Shown here: in pieces, positions 10,436 through 20,668 of the stretch
Layout: each line of letters begins with the position of its first letter
How positions within the stretch are numbered: the first letter of the stretch is position 1
Origin: Sulfurimonas sp.
GTDB taxonomy: Bacteria > Campylobacterota > Campylobacteria > Campylobacterales > Sulfurimonadaceae
Reading direction: 5' to 3'
DNA length: 64,000 nt
Assembly (NCBI RefSeq): GCF_026991475.1
Contig: NZ_JALXBK010000047.1
Span: forward strand, 97,443 to 161,442
Translations under genes and position numbers: made by a program
The notes under the pieces: model-generated
What the model was told of the DNA's origin: nothing
The model's database searches: none
The model's input: the letters and a program-made list of their open reading frames with translations, nothing else

Positions 10436-11395
10436 TTATTTTATTTTATGGTCGCCACGAATTTTGTCTACATTAAGACCAAATTGTTTAAAGTTACTAC
10501 GCACTGAATGTTTTTCATGTAAAACTTTTGAATTGTAATGCCCCATTTTACTCGCAGGATAAAGTGCTTTTCGTAAATCAAAATCAGCATGCGGTTGTGC
10601 ATTTACATAGAGCATAATATCTGCTGCTTCTTGATCTTTAAGTGTTTTACCTTGACCAAGTGGCATATTTGATTGTACCCATGCAGCACCTTTATTGAGT
10701 TTACTCATACCTGCACCAGTATTGTATGCAAGCCATTTTCCATTTTTTTGACCCCAAAGTGGTGGGAATGTTCCCATACCTGCACCATCTGCACCGTGAC
10801 ACATTGCACATTTAGCTTCATAAAGTTTTTTACCATTCACATAGTTTGCATGTGTCGCACGTTTTTGAATTTTTGCAAAATGTTTCGCACCATGCATCCA
10901 TCTCTCAGAATTTAACGGGCTACAAGGCATTTTTGCATTCATTTTCATAGGCATACCTTCTGAAAGCCAAGTAACATATGCTGCCATTGCTACAGATGCT
11001 TTTGTATCAACAATAGGACGTTTTCCATTCATACTACGCATAAAACAGTTGTTGATTCTGTCTTGTAGTGTCTGTACAGATTTTTCTCTTTTAGAGTATG
11101 CTGGAAAAGCAGTTGCCGTCCCTATAAAAGTAGCAATTCCCGGTGCAGTACCAGGCTTTCCATCACTCCCACGTATATGACAACTAATACATTGTAGTTT
11201 ATCACCTACCATATCTTTTGTAAGTGGATGCGTATTTGTATGCATCAAAATATCTTCACCAAGTTTTACCATCTTGCCAACTTCGCCAGCAGGATATGTT
11301 TTTGGTGCAGCTGTAGGCGTTGCTGCCATAGCGTTTGAGCCTATGATTAAAAGCGCTGCAGCACTCACGGAATATTTTAGTAAATTAGTTTTCAT
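10436..11395 (-). CDS. Diheme c-type cytochrome, TsdA-like (thiosulfate dehydrogenase family)
   Basis: Signal peptide; CISCH and CAMCH heme motifs; RINNCFMRSMNGK and WLSEGMP resemble the TsdA family. Confidence 0.75.
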   Translation of the reverse strand: MKTNLLKYSVSAAALLIIGSNAMAATPTAAPKTYPAGEVGKMVKLGEDILMHTNTHPLTKDMVGDKLQCISCHIRGSDGKPGTAPGIATFIGTATAFPAYSKREKSVQTLQDRINNCFMRSMNGKRPIVDTKASVAMAAYVTWLSEGMPMKMNAKMPCSPLNSERWMHGAKHFAKIQKRATHANYVNGKKLYEAKCAMCHGADGAGMGTFPPLWGQKNGKWLAYNTGAGMSKLNKGAAWVQSNMPLGQGKTLKDQEAADIMLYVNAQPHADFDLRKALYPASKMGHYNSKVLHEKHSVRSNFKQFGLNVDKIRGDHKIK

Positions 11396-11465
11396 TTCGT
11401 TCTCCTTTTTTCATCTACAACATACTAACAATAGCTGCGTAACTTTTGCGTAAGTAAAAAAAGAG

Positions 11466-12650
11466 TTATGAAAATGTATAGGAGAAGAGAGAGCCTTGTG
11501 CAAGCTGTGTATCTACTGATATTTTAATGCCATTTTTATCACATATATGTTTAACGATACTTAAACCAATACCAAAACCACCTTGAATTACATCCTCACG
11601 GGCATAACGCTCAAAAATCTTTTGAGTGTCTTTTATACCTACACCCTGATCTTGAACACTAAAAATAGTATGATTGTTTTCTTTATAAAGTCTAATTTTT
11701 ATCTGTGTATCTTTTGGACTGTATTTGATTGCGTTTGAGATTGTGTTGTCTATTATTCTTTGTATCTCTATTCGATTTATATTTAGAAACAGACCATCTT
11801 CTATATTTTCTTCAATAGATATATTTTTAATCCCTGCTAAATCTAAAAAAACATTGATTCGGTTTTGCAAAAAATGAGAAAAGTTCAAATTTTCTGCTTT
11901 ATACTCTACATGTGTATATTTTATATGGTACTCAATATCTTCATAAATCAAAATTATGCTCTGCATACTGTTATAGAGTCTTCGAAGAACTTTACTATCT
12001 CCCTTATCTCGTAAAAACTCTAAATTAAGCTGCATTACACCAAGTGGAGTTTTAAGTTCATGCATCGCATCATTAAAAAAAACATTCAAGTATCTATTTG
12101 CTTTTTCAAGTGGACGCAAAGAGATTTTTATAAAAAAAAGTGTCATAAAAAAGATAATAGCTCCCAAAAAAAGTGCTGCAATAAATGCTTTTGTATAAAT
12201 GTTTTTATATGAAAATCTCTTAGCAATTATAATCCTATCTGCCTGAAGTCTGTTTGGACTTAACAGAATTTCTTTACTAAGCAATCCATCTTGGCTTCTG
12301 TCTATTGTAATACTTTTACATAATGTCTCATCAGTTGCAAATAGTAGTTTAGTACTACTGCCATATAGACATGAAGTGTAAAAGAGCGAACGGGGAAAAT
12401 TAAATATATGTTTATTTGTACGAGAAAAATCATAAATGCTCTTCTCAACCCCATAAGCATAATGTTGTAAATCTTGCATTTGAGCCTGTTTATAACTCTT
12501 TTTCTCAACAGAAATATAAAAATATGCAGGAATACTGACCACAGAAATAATCAGCATAGAGTAAAAAAATGCTAGGGTATAGATATATCGTTTATCTTTT
12601 TCTATCAATTTTGTACCCAAACCCTTTTTTACTAACAATAAATGTTGCAT
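11466..12650 (-). CDS. Sensor histidine kinase
   Basis: DAMHELKTPLGVMQLN (H box), NTISNAIKYSP (N box), GFGIGLSIVKHICDKNGI (G box); the true start may be downstream of 12650 because of overlap with the RR gene. Confidence 0.9.
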   Translation of the reverse strand: MQHLLLVKKGLGTKLIEKDKRYIYTLAFFYSMLIISVVSIPAYFYISVEKKSYKQAQMQDLQHYAYGVEKSIYDFSRTNKHIFNFPRSLFYTSCLYGSSTKLLFATDETLCKSITIDRSQDGLLSKEILLSPNRLQADRIIIAKRFSYKNIYTKAFIAALFLGAIIFFMTLFFIKISLRPLEKANRYLNVFFNDAMHELKTPLGVMQLNLEFLRDKGDSKVLRRLYNSMQSIILIYEDIEYHIKYTHVEYKAENLNFSHFLQNRINVFLDLAGIKNISIEENIEDGLFLNINRIEIQRIIDNTISNAIKYSPKDTQIKIRLYKENNHTIFSVQDQGVGIKDTQKIFERYAREDVIQGGFGIGLSIVKHICDKNGIKISVDTQLAQGSLFSYTFS

Positions 12651-13257
12651 CTGTTTTATCTCGTATCTTTTTAATACACATACGAATATCTGCTTCAGTT
12701 ACCATTTTTTCTTCCCAGACATCTTCCCACAACTGCTTTGTTGAGATATACTCATCAAGATGTGTAATCAAATAATCAAGAACTTTTTGCTCTTTTGGTG
12801 TTAGGGCAACCGTTTCTTCTTTATGAAACAGTTTTCCTTTTGTGAGATTATACCTATAGTCATTATTTAAGCTTATCTCTTCTTCATTTGAGTGAAGATA
12901 AAAAACTTTTAAAACCTGTTCAACACGGTATTTTAACTCCTGCGCTGCAAAAGGCTTACGAATATAATCATTACAGCCAAGCTCATAACCTATACTCAAG
13001 TTATCTATATCTGTTAAAGAGGTAATAAAAATCACTGGTGTTTCATCTTTTTTCTCACGCATCATTTTTACAATCTCATAACCACTTTTACCTGGTACTC
13101 GAATATCTAAAAGTAGTAAGTGATATTTTTTAAAATAGAGTGCATCTATAACTTCATCCCCATTCTCAAAACTTTCAACCTCATAACCCAAAGATTCTAA
13201 ATACTCTTGAATAGTCTCTTTGTAGCTCACATCATCTTCTAAAAGTAAAATTTTCAT
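12592..13257 (-). CDS. OmpR-family response regulator
   Basis: MKILLLEDDVSYKETI, LLLLDIRVPGKSG, winged-helix LTPKEQKVLDYLITH. Confidence 0.9.
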   Translation of the reverse strand: MKILLLEDDVSYKETIQEYLESLGYEVESFENGDEVIDALYFKKYHLLLLDIRVPGKSGYEIVKMMREKKDETPVIFITSLTDIDNLSIGYELGCNDYIRKPFAAQELKYRVEQVLKVFYLHSNEEEISLNNDYRYNLTKGKLFHKEETVALTPKEQKVLDYLITHLDEYISTKQLWEDVWEEKMVTEADIRMCIKKIRDKTDATFIVSKKGFGYKIDRKR

Positions 13258-14171
13258 TGAATAATAACCCCTGAACTATTTGCTTCCTCTGTTGTTATTT
13301 CATCATGTGTTTTAAGCATAAGAGGTACACTATTTTCAAATACAATCACAAAGTAGCCCAGATTTTGGTTTTGAAAATTCTTGATGCTAAAGTAAGCAAA
13401 GGCATATTTATCTTGTGTAAAGTAACCAGAACTTTCTAGGTTTTGCAACTTCGATTTTTTTAAACTTTCAAAACTGTGTTTATCATAGCTCTTATTCACC
13501 AATGCAAATTTATTAAAAATGAGAGGATTATTTTGCACTCTTGTTGCGATATTAAGATATTTTTTATTTAAAAGAATAAAAAGGGCATAGCCATGTTCTG
13601 CAAGTGTTTTTCTTAAATGTTCAAAATTTTCAATCACTTCAATAGAACCTTCAAAAGAGCCATTTTTTAAAATGGGAGAGATAGCTTTAATATTTAAGCG
13701 TTTACCCACTTCTATAGAAACCAAAGGTTTTTTGTGCTTTTTAACAAAAACCAAGCCTTTACGAAAAGAGGCAAGTGGTACATTTTTTACAGAGTAATCC
13801 CAACTTCTAAGATAAGTATGCAAGTTTTTATCGTGTACCTGTACTTCAAAATTATAACCCTGCAACTTTTGTAAACTTTCAATCTTCTGCTCAATTATCT
13901 CAAATGCTTTTTTTCGCTTATTGTTATTAAATGCCGCTAAAAAAGTTCTGTCTTGTGCAAGTAGTAAAGAGAGAGAAAGGGCATGTTGTTCTTCTTCTTC
14001 AAGTAAGTTTCGTGTTAAAAAAAGTGCATTATCGAGCGACTGCAGTGTCTCTTTTTGAGAGTATGATTCTTTAAGAGTATAAACAAAATATAGAGAAGTA
14101 AAAAGAACAACAACCGTAAAAGTTAAAACAATTTTATCAATTTTACCAACAAATTTTTCAAATAAATTCAA
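13254..14171 (-). CDS. Membrane-anchored cache-type sensor protein without output domain
   Basis: N-terminal TM, then VQVHDKNLHTYLRSWDYS...SIEVGKRLNIKAISPI, resembling sensor domains at 14174-16402 and 41296-43107; no kinase, GGDEF or MCP domain. Confidence 0.65.
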   Translation of the reverse strand: MNLFEKFVGKIDKIVLTFTVVVLFTSLYFVYTLKESYSQKETLQSLDNALFLTRNLLEEEEQHALSLSLLLAQDRTFLAAFNNNKRKKAFEIIEQKIESLQKLQGYNFEVQVHDKNLHTYLRSWDYSVKNVPLASFRKGLVFVKKHKKPLVSIEVGKRLNIKAISPILKNGSFEGSIEVIENFEHLRKTLAEHGYALFILLNKKYLNIATRVQNNPLIFNKFALVNKSYDKHSFESLKKSKLQNLESSGYFTQDKYAFAYFSIKNFQNQNLGYFVIVFENSVPLMLKTHDEITTEEANSSGVIIQ

Positions 14172-14173
14172 TT

Positions 14174-16402
14174 TTACTCTTTAAACATTGGTGATGGCAT
14201 AGAAAAACAGTAGCCCTGTGAAAACTCTATGCCTATTTCTTTAACAATTTTTTGAATCTCTTCATTCTCTACAAACTCTGCAATAACCTTTATTTCCATC
14301 GAAGATGCAAATTCACTAATTGCTTTTACAATCTTATAACTCTTTGGATTTGTATCCAAATTTTTAATGTATTTTCCGTCTATTTTAATAAAATCAACAT
14401 CAAGTTCATTAATACGTTCAAAGTTGGAATATTCAACACCAAAATCATCAATAGCTAGTTGAAATCCTGCTTCTTTTAGCTCTTTAAGCTGAATAATATT
14501 GCTATGAGTACCTCCAGCACTTACCCCTTCCAAAATTTCTAAAACAATCTGCTCAGCCCTAAGATGGTAAAAATCTAATTTTTCTAATAAATAGTTTTTT
14601 AGTTTTTTACTGTAAAGGTCATCTTCTGTAATGTTAATAGATATTGTTACATCTTTTGAGTGTTTTGAGAGATATGCAAAACTTTTATCTATCATAATTT
14701 TTGTAATTTCAACTAAAAATCCACTATTTTTTGCAACTTCTATAAAATAGTACGGAGAGTAAATTTTACCATTTACTTCAAGACGGGCGAGTGATTCATA
14801 CTTCATAATCTTATTAGTTTCATTATTGCGAATACCTTGAAAATAGGGAATGATTCTTGCATCTTGTTGTGCAAATATAGCATCATACAGATAGCTGTTA
14901 AATTTTAAAAAGTCATTGTTTACACTCTGCTCTTTATAGTACACATACTCTTTATATGGCTCCATTTTTGCTTGTTTTATGGCAATGGTTAATTTACGCA
15001 GAGAATCCTCTTCTAAACCATGCACAACAGAAAAACTAAATGCAACTCTAATGTTAATATCATCCTTTGTTATATGTAAAGGATCATCATTAAAATGGTG
15101 ATTTATATTATTCACATCATCTGTTATCTCATCAGATATAAAAACAAATTCATCAGAATCAATCCTGTAAATTTTTCTCTCTAAAATGGTTTGTAGTCTC
15201 AAAACAGTTAATCTCAAAATTCCATCACCTATTTCAAAACCATAGCTAGCATTGATTTGACTGAAATTTTTAATATTGAGCATTACAAGTTCTTTATCTT
15301 TGTAAAGTTCTTTATCTGCTAAAAATTTCTCTTTTGTATAACATCTTGTAAGTTGGTCATTATAGATTAACGAGAGATTTTTCTCTGTCTCCTCCTTAAC
15401 TCTTTCATTGAGCGAAGCTATTAACTCCACATTTAGCACTTGTGTTTTAAACCCAAAATAGGACATTAGAAGAAAAAGCAGTGCCATAAGAATAGTAAGC
15501 GTTTGTAGTAAAATTTCTTTATTTTGAAGGTACTCTTTATCTTTTATAAAGACAATATAATGTGCTATTGCCTTTTTATTTACTCCAATAATATTTACTT
15601 GTGTAACAAAATAGTTATTTTTAAAGACTCCTTCATATATTTCATCTTTTTTTGAATCATCTAAAAAATACTTTACCCCATAATCATCTAAAAATCTCTT
15701 TACATTTTTATTAAGATTCAAAGTTGAAATATTATAACCATCAATAAAAACTTTTGAAAGAGGATGTGTCAACTGCTTTGTAAATCTTTTTTCAATAACC
15801 AATGCCGAATAGATTTGTTCTTTTTCTAAATCTCTAGCAATTGAGTCAAAATGACTAATTACTTCCACAACACCTAAAAAATTATGCTCATCATCATAAA
15901 TAGGCATAATACCTTTAAAAGTGATGTCAAAGACACCAACACTAATAACACTTTGAGGATGAGGATGTTTGTAGAGTTTTATCAGATCCTCTCTACTATT
16001 TAAAATATGTTTTCCAATAAGTTTATCTTTTTCACCGATCCATGAAATATATCTATTTACACCCTTTGCATCAACAATATGGAGCCAAAGATGTTTATAT
16101 GATTTGAATTTTTTTGCCATACTAAAAACATTTTCATCATAGAACTTTTTATACTGCCTATTTTTCATAATATTAACTAATTTTGTATCAATAGCAACTC
16201 TTTGTGCCATTTGAAATGTATTGTCTTTTTTGATTTTTATAAGCAGTTTTACTTCATTATGAATCGCTGAAATATAGTTTTGTTCACTCTCTTGCATATA
16301 TTTTGTCTGCACATAAAAATAAGCAATAAAAGAGAGTAAAAAGAGTAGAACGAAGATGCTTAATATTTTTGGTGTTTTTATTACAAAATTGATTATTTTC
16401 AC
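14174..16402 (-). CDS. Cache sensor / degenerate GGDEF / EAL-domain protein
   Basis: WLHIVDAKGVNRYISW; RIDSDEFVF in place of GGDEF; YESLARL, IDDFGVEYS, IKIDGKYI, AEFVE in the EAL domain. Confidence 0.85.
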   Translation of the reverse strand: MKIINFVIKTPKILSIFVLLFLLSFIAYFYVQTKYMQESEQNYISAIHNEVKLLIKIKKDNTFQMAQRVAIDTKLVNIMKNRQYKKFYDENVFSMAKKFKSYKHLWLHIVDAKGVNRYISWIGEKDKLIGKHILNSREDLIKLYKHPHPQSVISVGVFDITFKGIMPIYDDEHNFLGVVEVISHFDSIARDLEKEQIYSALVIEKRFTKQLTHPLSKVFIDGYNISTLNLNKNVKRFLDDYGVKYFLDDSKKDEIYEGVFKNNYFVTQVNIIGVNKKAIAHYIVFIKDKEYLQNKEILLQTLTILMALLFLLMSYFGFKTQVLNVELIASLNERVKEETEKNLSLIYNDQLTRCYTKEKFLADKELYKDKELVMLNIKNFSQINASYGFEIGDGILRLTVLRLQTILERKIYRIDSDEFVFISDEITDDVNNINHHFNDDPLHITKDDINIRVAFSFSVVHGLEEDSLRKLTIAIKQAKMEPYKEYVYYKEQSVNNDFLKFNSYLYDAIFAQQDARIIPYFQGIRNNETNKIMKYESLARLEVNGKIYSPYYFIEVAKNSGFLVEITKIMIDKSFAYLSKHSKDVTISINITEDDLYSKKLKNYLLEKLDFYHLRAEQIVLEILEGVSAGGTHSNIIQLKELKEAGFQLAIDDFGVEYSNFERINELDVDFIKIDGKYIKNLDTNPKSYKIVKAISEFASSMEIKVIAEFVENEEIQKIVKEIGIEFSQGYCFSMPSPMFKE

Positions 16403-16470
16403 TAAAATCCCCTACATAAAAAAGTTTATCGTATATTAACTTATAGAAACTTTTATGTTAAAATTCTTTT

Positions 16471-17421
16471 ATGACAAACAACAGACTCCTTAAGCAGTTC
16501 CGCTCATTTTACTTTAAGAACTATCCTGATGATATGGAGACGCAAATTTCTTACTTTTCTGTTTTTGGTGGACTTAACTGGCAAATCGATACTACACAGG
16601 AAATTTCTCTTCTTATAAAGTCACTTATTTTAGATAATTTTGCCATTTTAAATGAAAAAATCGATGAAATAACACTAAAAAATGATGCAAACAAAAGGCT
16701 ACTAAAAGCTCTAGCAACTGGAGATAGACGAATATTTTCTGCGTTTAACAGAGCCGGTTTAAACAATGGAAACGGTGGTGCAGCTCTGCATTACCTTCAA
16801 GAGAAAGGAATAATAGAGCTAGAGTACTCACGTGAAGAGCATCCCCGTAAACTGTACCCAAATAAAAAGCTCAAAAAAGAGGAAGCCAGATACAGAATTT
16901 CACATAAAGTGCTTTTTACCCATCCTTTTATTCGATTTTGGTTCTATTTTATCCAGCCAAACATAAAAAGTATTGCAGCAGGAGATTATGAAAAAGTTTT
17001 ACAAGAGTTTACACTTAAACGCAGCAGCTATACAAGTTTAATCTATGAAGAACTTTCAGAAGTTTTACTCAACTATCATCTTCGTGATGCAGATATTGTT
17101 AGTTCAGGGAGCTACTGGGATGCTAAAACAGAAATAGATATTTTAACTCTTACAAAAGATGAGAAATTTTACATCGGAGAGTGTAAATGGACAAATCATA
17201 AAGTCAATAAAAAAGAGTTCCATAAACTGGGTGACAAATGCAAAAAACTTGGCATTGTCCCTACACAAATCATTCTCTTTTCAAAGCGTGGATTTTCAAA
17301 AGAGTTGGAGCAGATGCAAGGTGCAAAACTTGCACTCTATACAAGTGATGATTTTATGAGTTTACTCAAAAAAAGTTCTGTGTTAACTAACAATTCTCAA
17401 AGCTTCATAAGCTTCTTGTAA
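16471..17421 (+). CDS. DUF234-like protein: winged helix plus PD-(D/E)XK-like domain
   Basis: EIDILTLTKDEKFYIGECKW resembles the E-x-D...ExK core; no Walker A motif. Confidence 0.6.
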   Translation: MTNNRLLKQFRSFYFKNYPDDMETQISYFSVFGGLNWQIDTTQEISLLIKSLILDNFAILNEKIDEITLKNDANKRLLKALATGDRRIFSAFNRAGLNNGNGGAALHYLQEKGIIELEYSREEHPRKLYPNKKLKKEEARYRISHKVLFTHPFIRFWFYFIQPNIKSIAAGDYEKVLQEFTLKRSSYTSLIYEELSEVLLNYHLRDADIVSSGSYWDAKTEIDILTLTKDEKFYIGECKWTNHKVNKKEFHKLGDKCKKLGIVPTQIILFSKRGFSKELEQMQGAKLALYTSDDFMSLLKKSSVLTNNSQSFISFL

Positions 17422-18186
17422 GAGTTGAAATTTTTGCGTATAGTGCTGCACCATATTTGGATCATCATGGTAAACAGTATCGGGATGGTACACTTTCACC
17501 AGTTTTTTATAACTTTTTTTCAAAGCATCCTGAGAAGCACCTATAGGGCACTCTAAAATTGTATAAAGATGTTTGTTCGCCTCTGTTTCACTCTCTCTTG
17601 TCAAATCACCAAAACTATAATTTACAAAGTCAGAGTAGAGTTTAGACATAAAATGATTATCATAAACATAGCGTATCTGATAGTGCAAAATATGGCGTTT
17701 ATTTAAAGTTCTCTCAAGTCGCCCTTTTGCCTTGTAATCACTAACATCCACAACTAAAGATATATCTGTTCCCCGTGCAACATAAACTTCTAACTGTGAA
17801 CGTAAATAGTTTAGTACCCATACATTTGGACTATCTAGTGTAATGAGCACCGTATTTTTATCATAAGCATAGAGTTTAACGGCAACATTTTCAGGTTCTA
17901 ACTCTTTTTCTAACTCTACTCGAATTGGCTGATTGCCAAATTTTAACATGGAGCGTAAAAAAAATTCATGGTTAAAATCATATTTTTGTGCGTGATATTG
18001 ACTCAGTTTTGAGAGAAATTCAATCCGTTCATCTTGCAAATCTTCATTTCTAAATACAAGCACTGCTTTAGAGAGAAAAAGCATACTTCTTGAGTGGCGA
18101 TTTAAAAACTCTTTCATCCATGCTGCGTTTAGAGTTTCAAAGTCAGTCGTAACTAAAATAAGATTATTTCGTAAAACAATATTCAA
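17383..18186 (-). CDS. DnaJ-domain protein
   Basis: C-terminal J domain YTILECPIGASQDALKKSYKKLVKVYHPDTV. Confidence 0.8.
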   Translation of the reverse strand: MNIVLRNNLILVTTDFETLNAAWMKEFLNRHSRSMLFLSKAVLVFRNEDLQDERIEFLSKLSQYHAQKYDFNHEFFLRSMLKFGNQPIRVELEKELEPENVAVKLYAYDKNTVLITLDSPNVWVLNYLRSQLEVYVARGTDISLVVDVSDYKAKGRLERTLNKRHILHYQIRYVYDNHFMSKLYSDFVNYSFGDLTRESETEANKHLYTILECPIGASQDALKKSYKKLVKVYHPDTVYHDDPNMVQHYTQKFQLLQEAYEALRIVS

Positions 18187-18365
18187 AACTCTATGCCCCT
18201 TACTTGGATTTTAGATTCTATTATCAACATAATTAAAGCAAATTTAGTTCCAATTTTTAACTGAAATATATTAACTAATTCAAACTACTTTCATATTTAT
18301 TATAGGAATTTTGAGTATAATTGCGAACATAATACCCTACTTAAGGATAAGATTTGCGCGAAAAT

Positions 18366-19709
18366 ATGAATGAAAAGTGTGCCGTTGTTGGAATTTTTGG
18401 TCACGAAGAGGCTTCAAAATTAGCTTATTTTTCTCTACATGCCTTGCAGCATCGTGGACAAGAAGCCGCTGGAATCTCTTCTGCAGATGGACATAAAGTA
18501 CATACCATCAAAGACCGCGGGCTTGTGATGAAAGTATTTAACGAAGAGAACTTAAAGACTCTTCAAGGTAATAGTGCCATAGGTCATACAAGATACTCAA
18601 CAGCAGGTAATGACTCAATTTTGGATGCTCAACCTGTATTTGCTAGATATGATTTAGGTGAGATGGCTATAGTTCACAATGGTAATCTTACAAACGCAGA
18701 AGAGGTGAGAAATAGACTTATAAAGCGCGGTGCAATTTTTCAAACTTTTATGGATACTGAAAATCTTATTCATCTTATTGCAAAGAGTGAAAAAGAGCAT
18801 CTCCTCGATAGAATTATAGACTCTGTACAAAAAATAGAAGGTGCATTTTCACTTGTATTTTTAAGTAGAACGAAAATGTTTGCTATGCGTGACAGATTTG
18901 GTTTTCGTCCGCTAAGCCTTGGTAGACTTCCTAATGGTGGCTATATTGTTGCAAGTGAAACATGTGCATTTGATTTGGTAGGTGCAAAATTTATCCGTGA
19001 TGTAGAACCAGGAGAGTTACTTGTTTTTGAAGAGAAAAAAGAGCCTCTTAGCATCAAAATATTTGAACCAACACCAAAACATTGTATTTTTGAGTATGTC
19101 TATTTTGCTCGTCCAGACTCTTCTGTTTTTGGACAATCTGTTTATGAAACAAGAAAAAAAATGGGTAAAGAGCTCGCCCTTATTGAGCCTATCGAAGCAG
19201 ATTTAGTTATTCCTGTTCCAGATGGTGGCGTTCCTGCTGCCATTGGTTATGCACAAGAGAGTGGCATTCCTTATGAAATGGGAATTATGCGAAATCATTA
19301 CATTGGAAGAACATTCATCGAACCAACGCAAGAGATGCGTGATTTAAAAGTAAAAATGAAACTCTCACCTATGACAGACATCATTAAAGGCAAGCGCGTA
19401 ATTGTCATAGATGATTCTATTGTCCGTGGGACAACTTCACGCCGCATTATTAGAATGTTAAAAGAAGCGGGAGCGCGTGAAGTGCATATGCGTGTCTCTT
19501 CTCCTCCAACAACAGACCCCTGTTTTTATGGTGTAGATACTCCAAGTAAAGAAAATCTTATTGCCGCAAATATGACAACACAGGGAATTTGTGACTATAT
19601 TGAAGCAGATTCTCTTGCATATCTTGACGAAGCGGCACTTCTTAGAAGTGTAAACGCAACAAAAGACATCTACTGTACAGCCTGCTTTACTGGAAAATAC
19701 ATAGTTTAA
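18366..19709 (+). CDS. purF: Amidophosphoribosyltransferase
   Basis: GHTRYSTAG, VHNGNLTNAEE, VIVIDDSIVRGTTSRRI; ATG at 18366 (MNEKC) preferred over TTG at 18354. Confidence 0.95.
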   Translation: MNEKCAVVGIFGHEEASKLAYFSLHALQHRGQEAAGISSADGHKVHTIKDRGLVMKVFNEENLKTLQGNSAIGHTRYSTAGNDSILDAQPVFARYDLGEMAIVHNGNLTNAEEVRNRLIKRGAIFQTFMDTENLIHLIAKSEKEHLLDRIIDSVQKIEGAFSLVFLSRTKMFAMRDRFGFRPLSLGRLPNGGYIVASETCAFDLVGAKFIRDVEPGELLVFEEKKEPLSIKIFEPTPKHCIFEYVYFARPDSSVFGQSVYETRKKMGKELALIEPIEADLVIPVPDGGVPAAIGYAQESGIPYEMGIMRNHYIGRTFIEPTQEMRDLKVKMKLSPMTDIIKGKRVIVIDDSIVRGTTSRRIIRMLKEAGAREVHMRVSSPPTTDPCFYGVDTPSKENLIAANMTTQGICDYIEADSLAYLDEAALLRSVNATKDIYCTACFTGKYIV

Positions 19710-20668
19710 TGCAGCAAATATATACCTTTGGAAGCTACTTAAAAAATAAATTTGGTGTCAAAGTTTACAAAGTTGGCATCAATATTTCAGGTTTTACCTG
19801 CCCAAATATTGATGGCACAGTTGCACGTGGTGGCTGTACATTTTGTGAAAACGACTCTTTTTCTGCAAGTACAGACGAAGTCAAAGAGCTTAAAGGTTTT
19901 CATCTCAATCTTGACTCTAAAGAAAATCCTTTCTTGGAAAAACAGCTCAAACAACTTGAACTTCAATTTGATGCTATTTCAAAGCGTCAGGCACAAGAGT
20001 ATAAGGCTGAAAAGTTTTTAGTCTATTTTCAATCTTTTACAAATACATATGCCCCGTTTGAGACGCTCAAAGCACTTTATGACAAAGCACTCTCGTTTGA
20101 CAATGTGGTCGGTTTAAGTATCGGTACACGTTCTGATAGTATTACAGATGAGACCCTAGAATACCTGAGTGAACTAGCAAAAACAAAAGAGATTTGGATA
20201 GAGTTTGGCATACAATCTGTTTATGATGAAACACTCAATAAAATAAATCGTGGACATGATGCACAAAATGTAAAAGAGTGGATAATCAAATCCAAAGATG
20301 CAGGTCTCAATGTCTGTGGACATCTCATCTTTGGTCTTCCTGATGAAACGCAAGAGATGATGCTTGAAACCTCAAAGGAAGCATACGCATGGGGCATTGA
20401 TTCTGTTAAGTATCATCCACTCTATGTAGTAAAAAAGACAGCACTTGCAAATGACTTTATGCGTGCTGCATTTACTCCTATTAGCGAAGAACTCTATCTT
20501 GACACTTTAGTCAAATCAATACAGATGAAACCAAAAAATGTCAATGTCCAAAGAGTAACAGCAGGAATTGATGATGATTCTCTACTTGCACCTCAATGGT
20601 GTAGAAATAAAAATCAACAAGTAAAACACATAAATGCAGCACTTAAAAAAGTAGGACTAAAATATTAA
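19709..20668 (+). CDS. Radical SAM protein, TIGR01212 family (YhcC-like)
   Basis: CPNIDGTVARGGCTFCENDSFS; IEFGIQSVYDETLNKINRGHD. Confidence 0.9.
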   Translation: MQQIYTFGSYLKNKFGVKVYKVGINISGFTCPNIDGTVARGGCTFCENDSFSASTDEVKELKGFHLNLDSKENPFLEKQLKQLELQFDAISKRQAQEYKAEKFLVYFQSFTNTYAPFETLKALYDKALSFDNVVGLSIGTRSDSITDETLEYLSELAKTKEIWIEFGIQSVYDETLNKINRGHDAQNVKEWIIKSKDAGLNVCGHLIFGLPDETQEMMLETSKEAYAWGIDSVKYHPLYVVKKTALANDFMRAAFTPISEELYLDTLVKSIQMKPKNVNVQRVTAGIDDDSLLAPQWCRNKNQQVKHINAALKKVGLKY

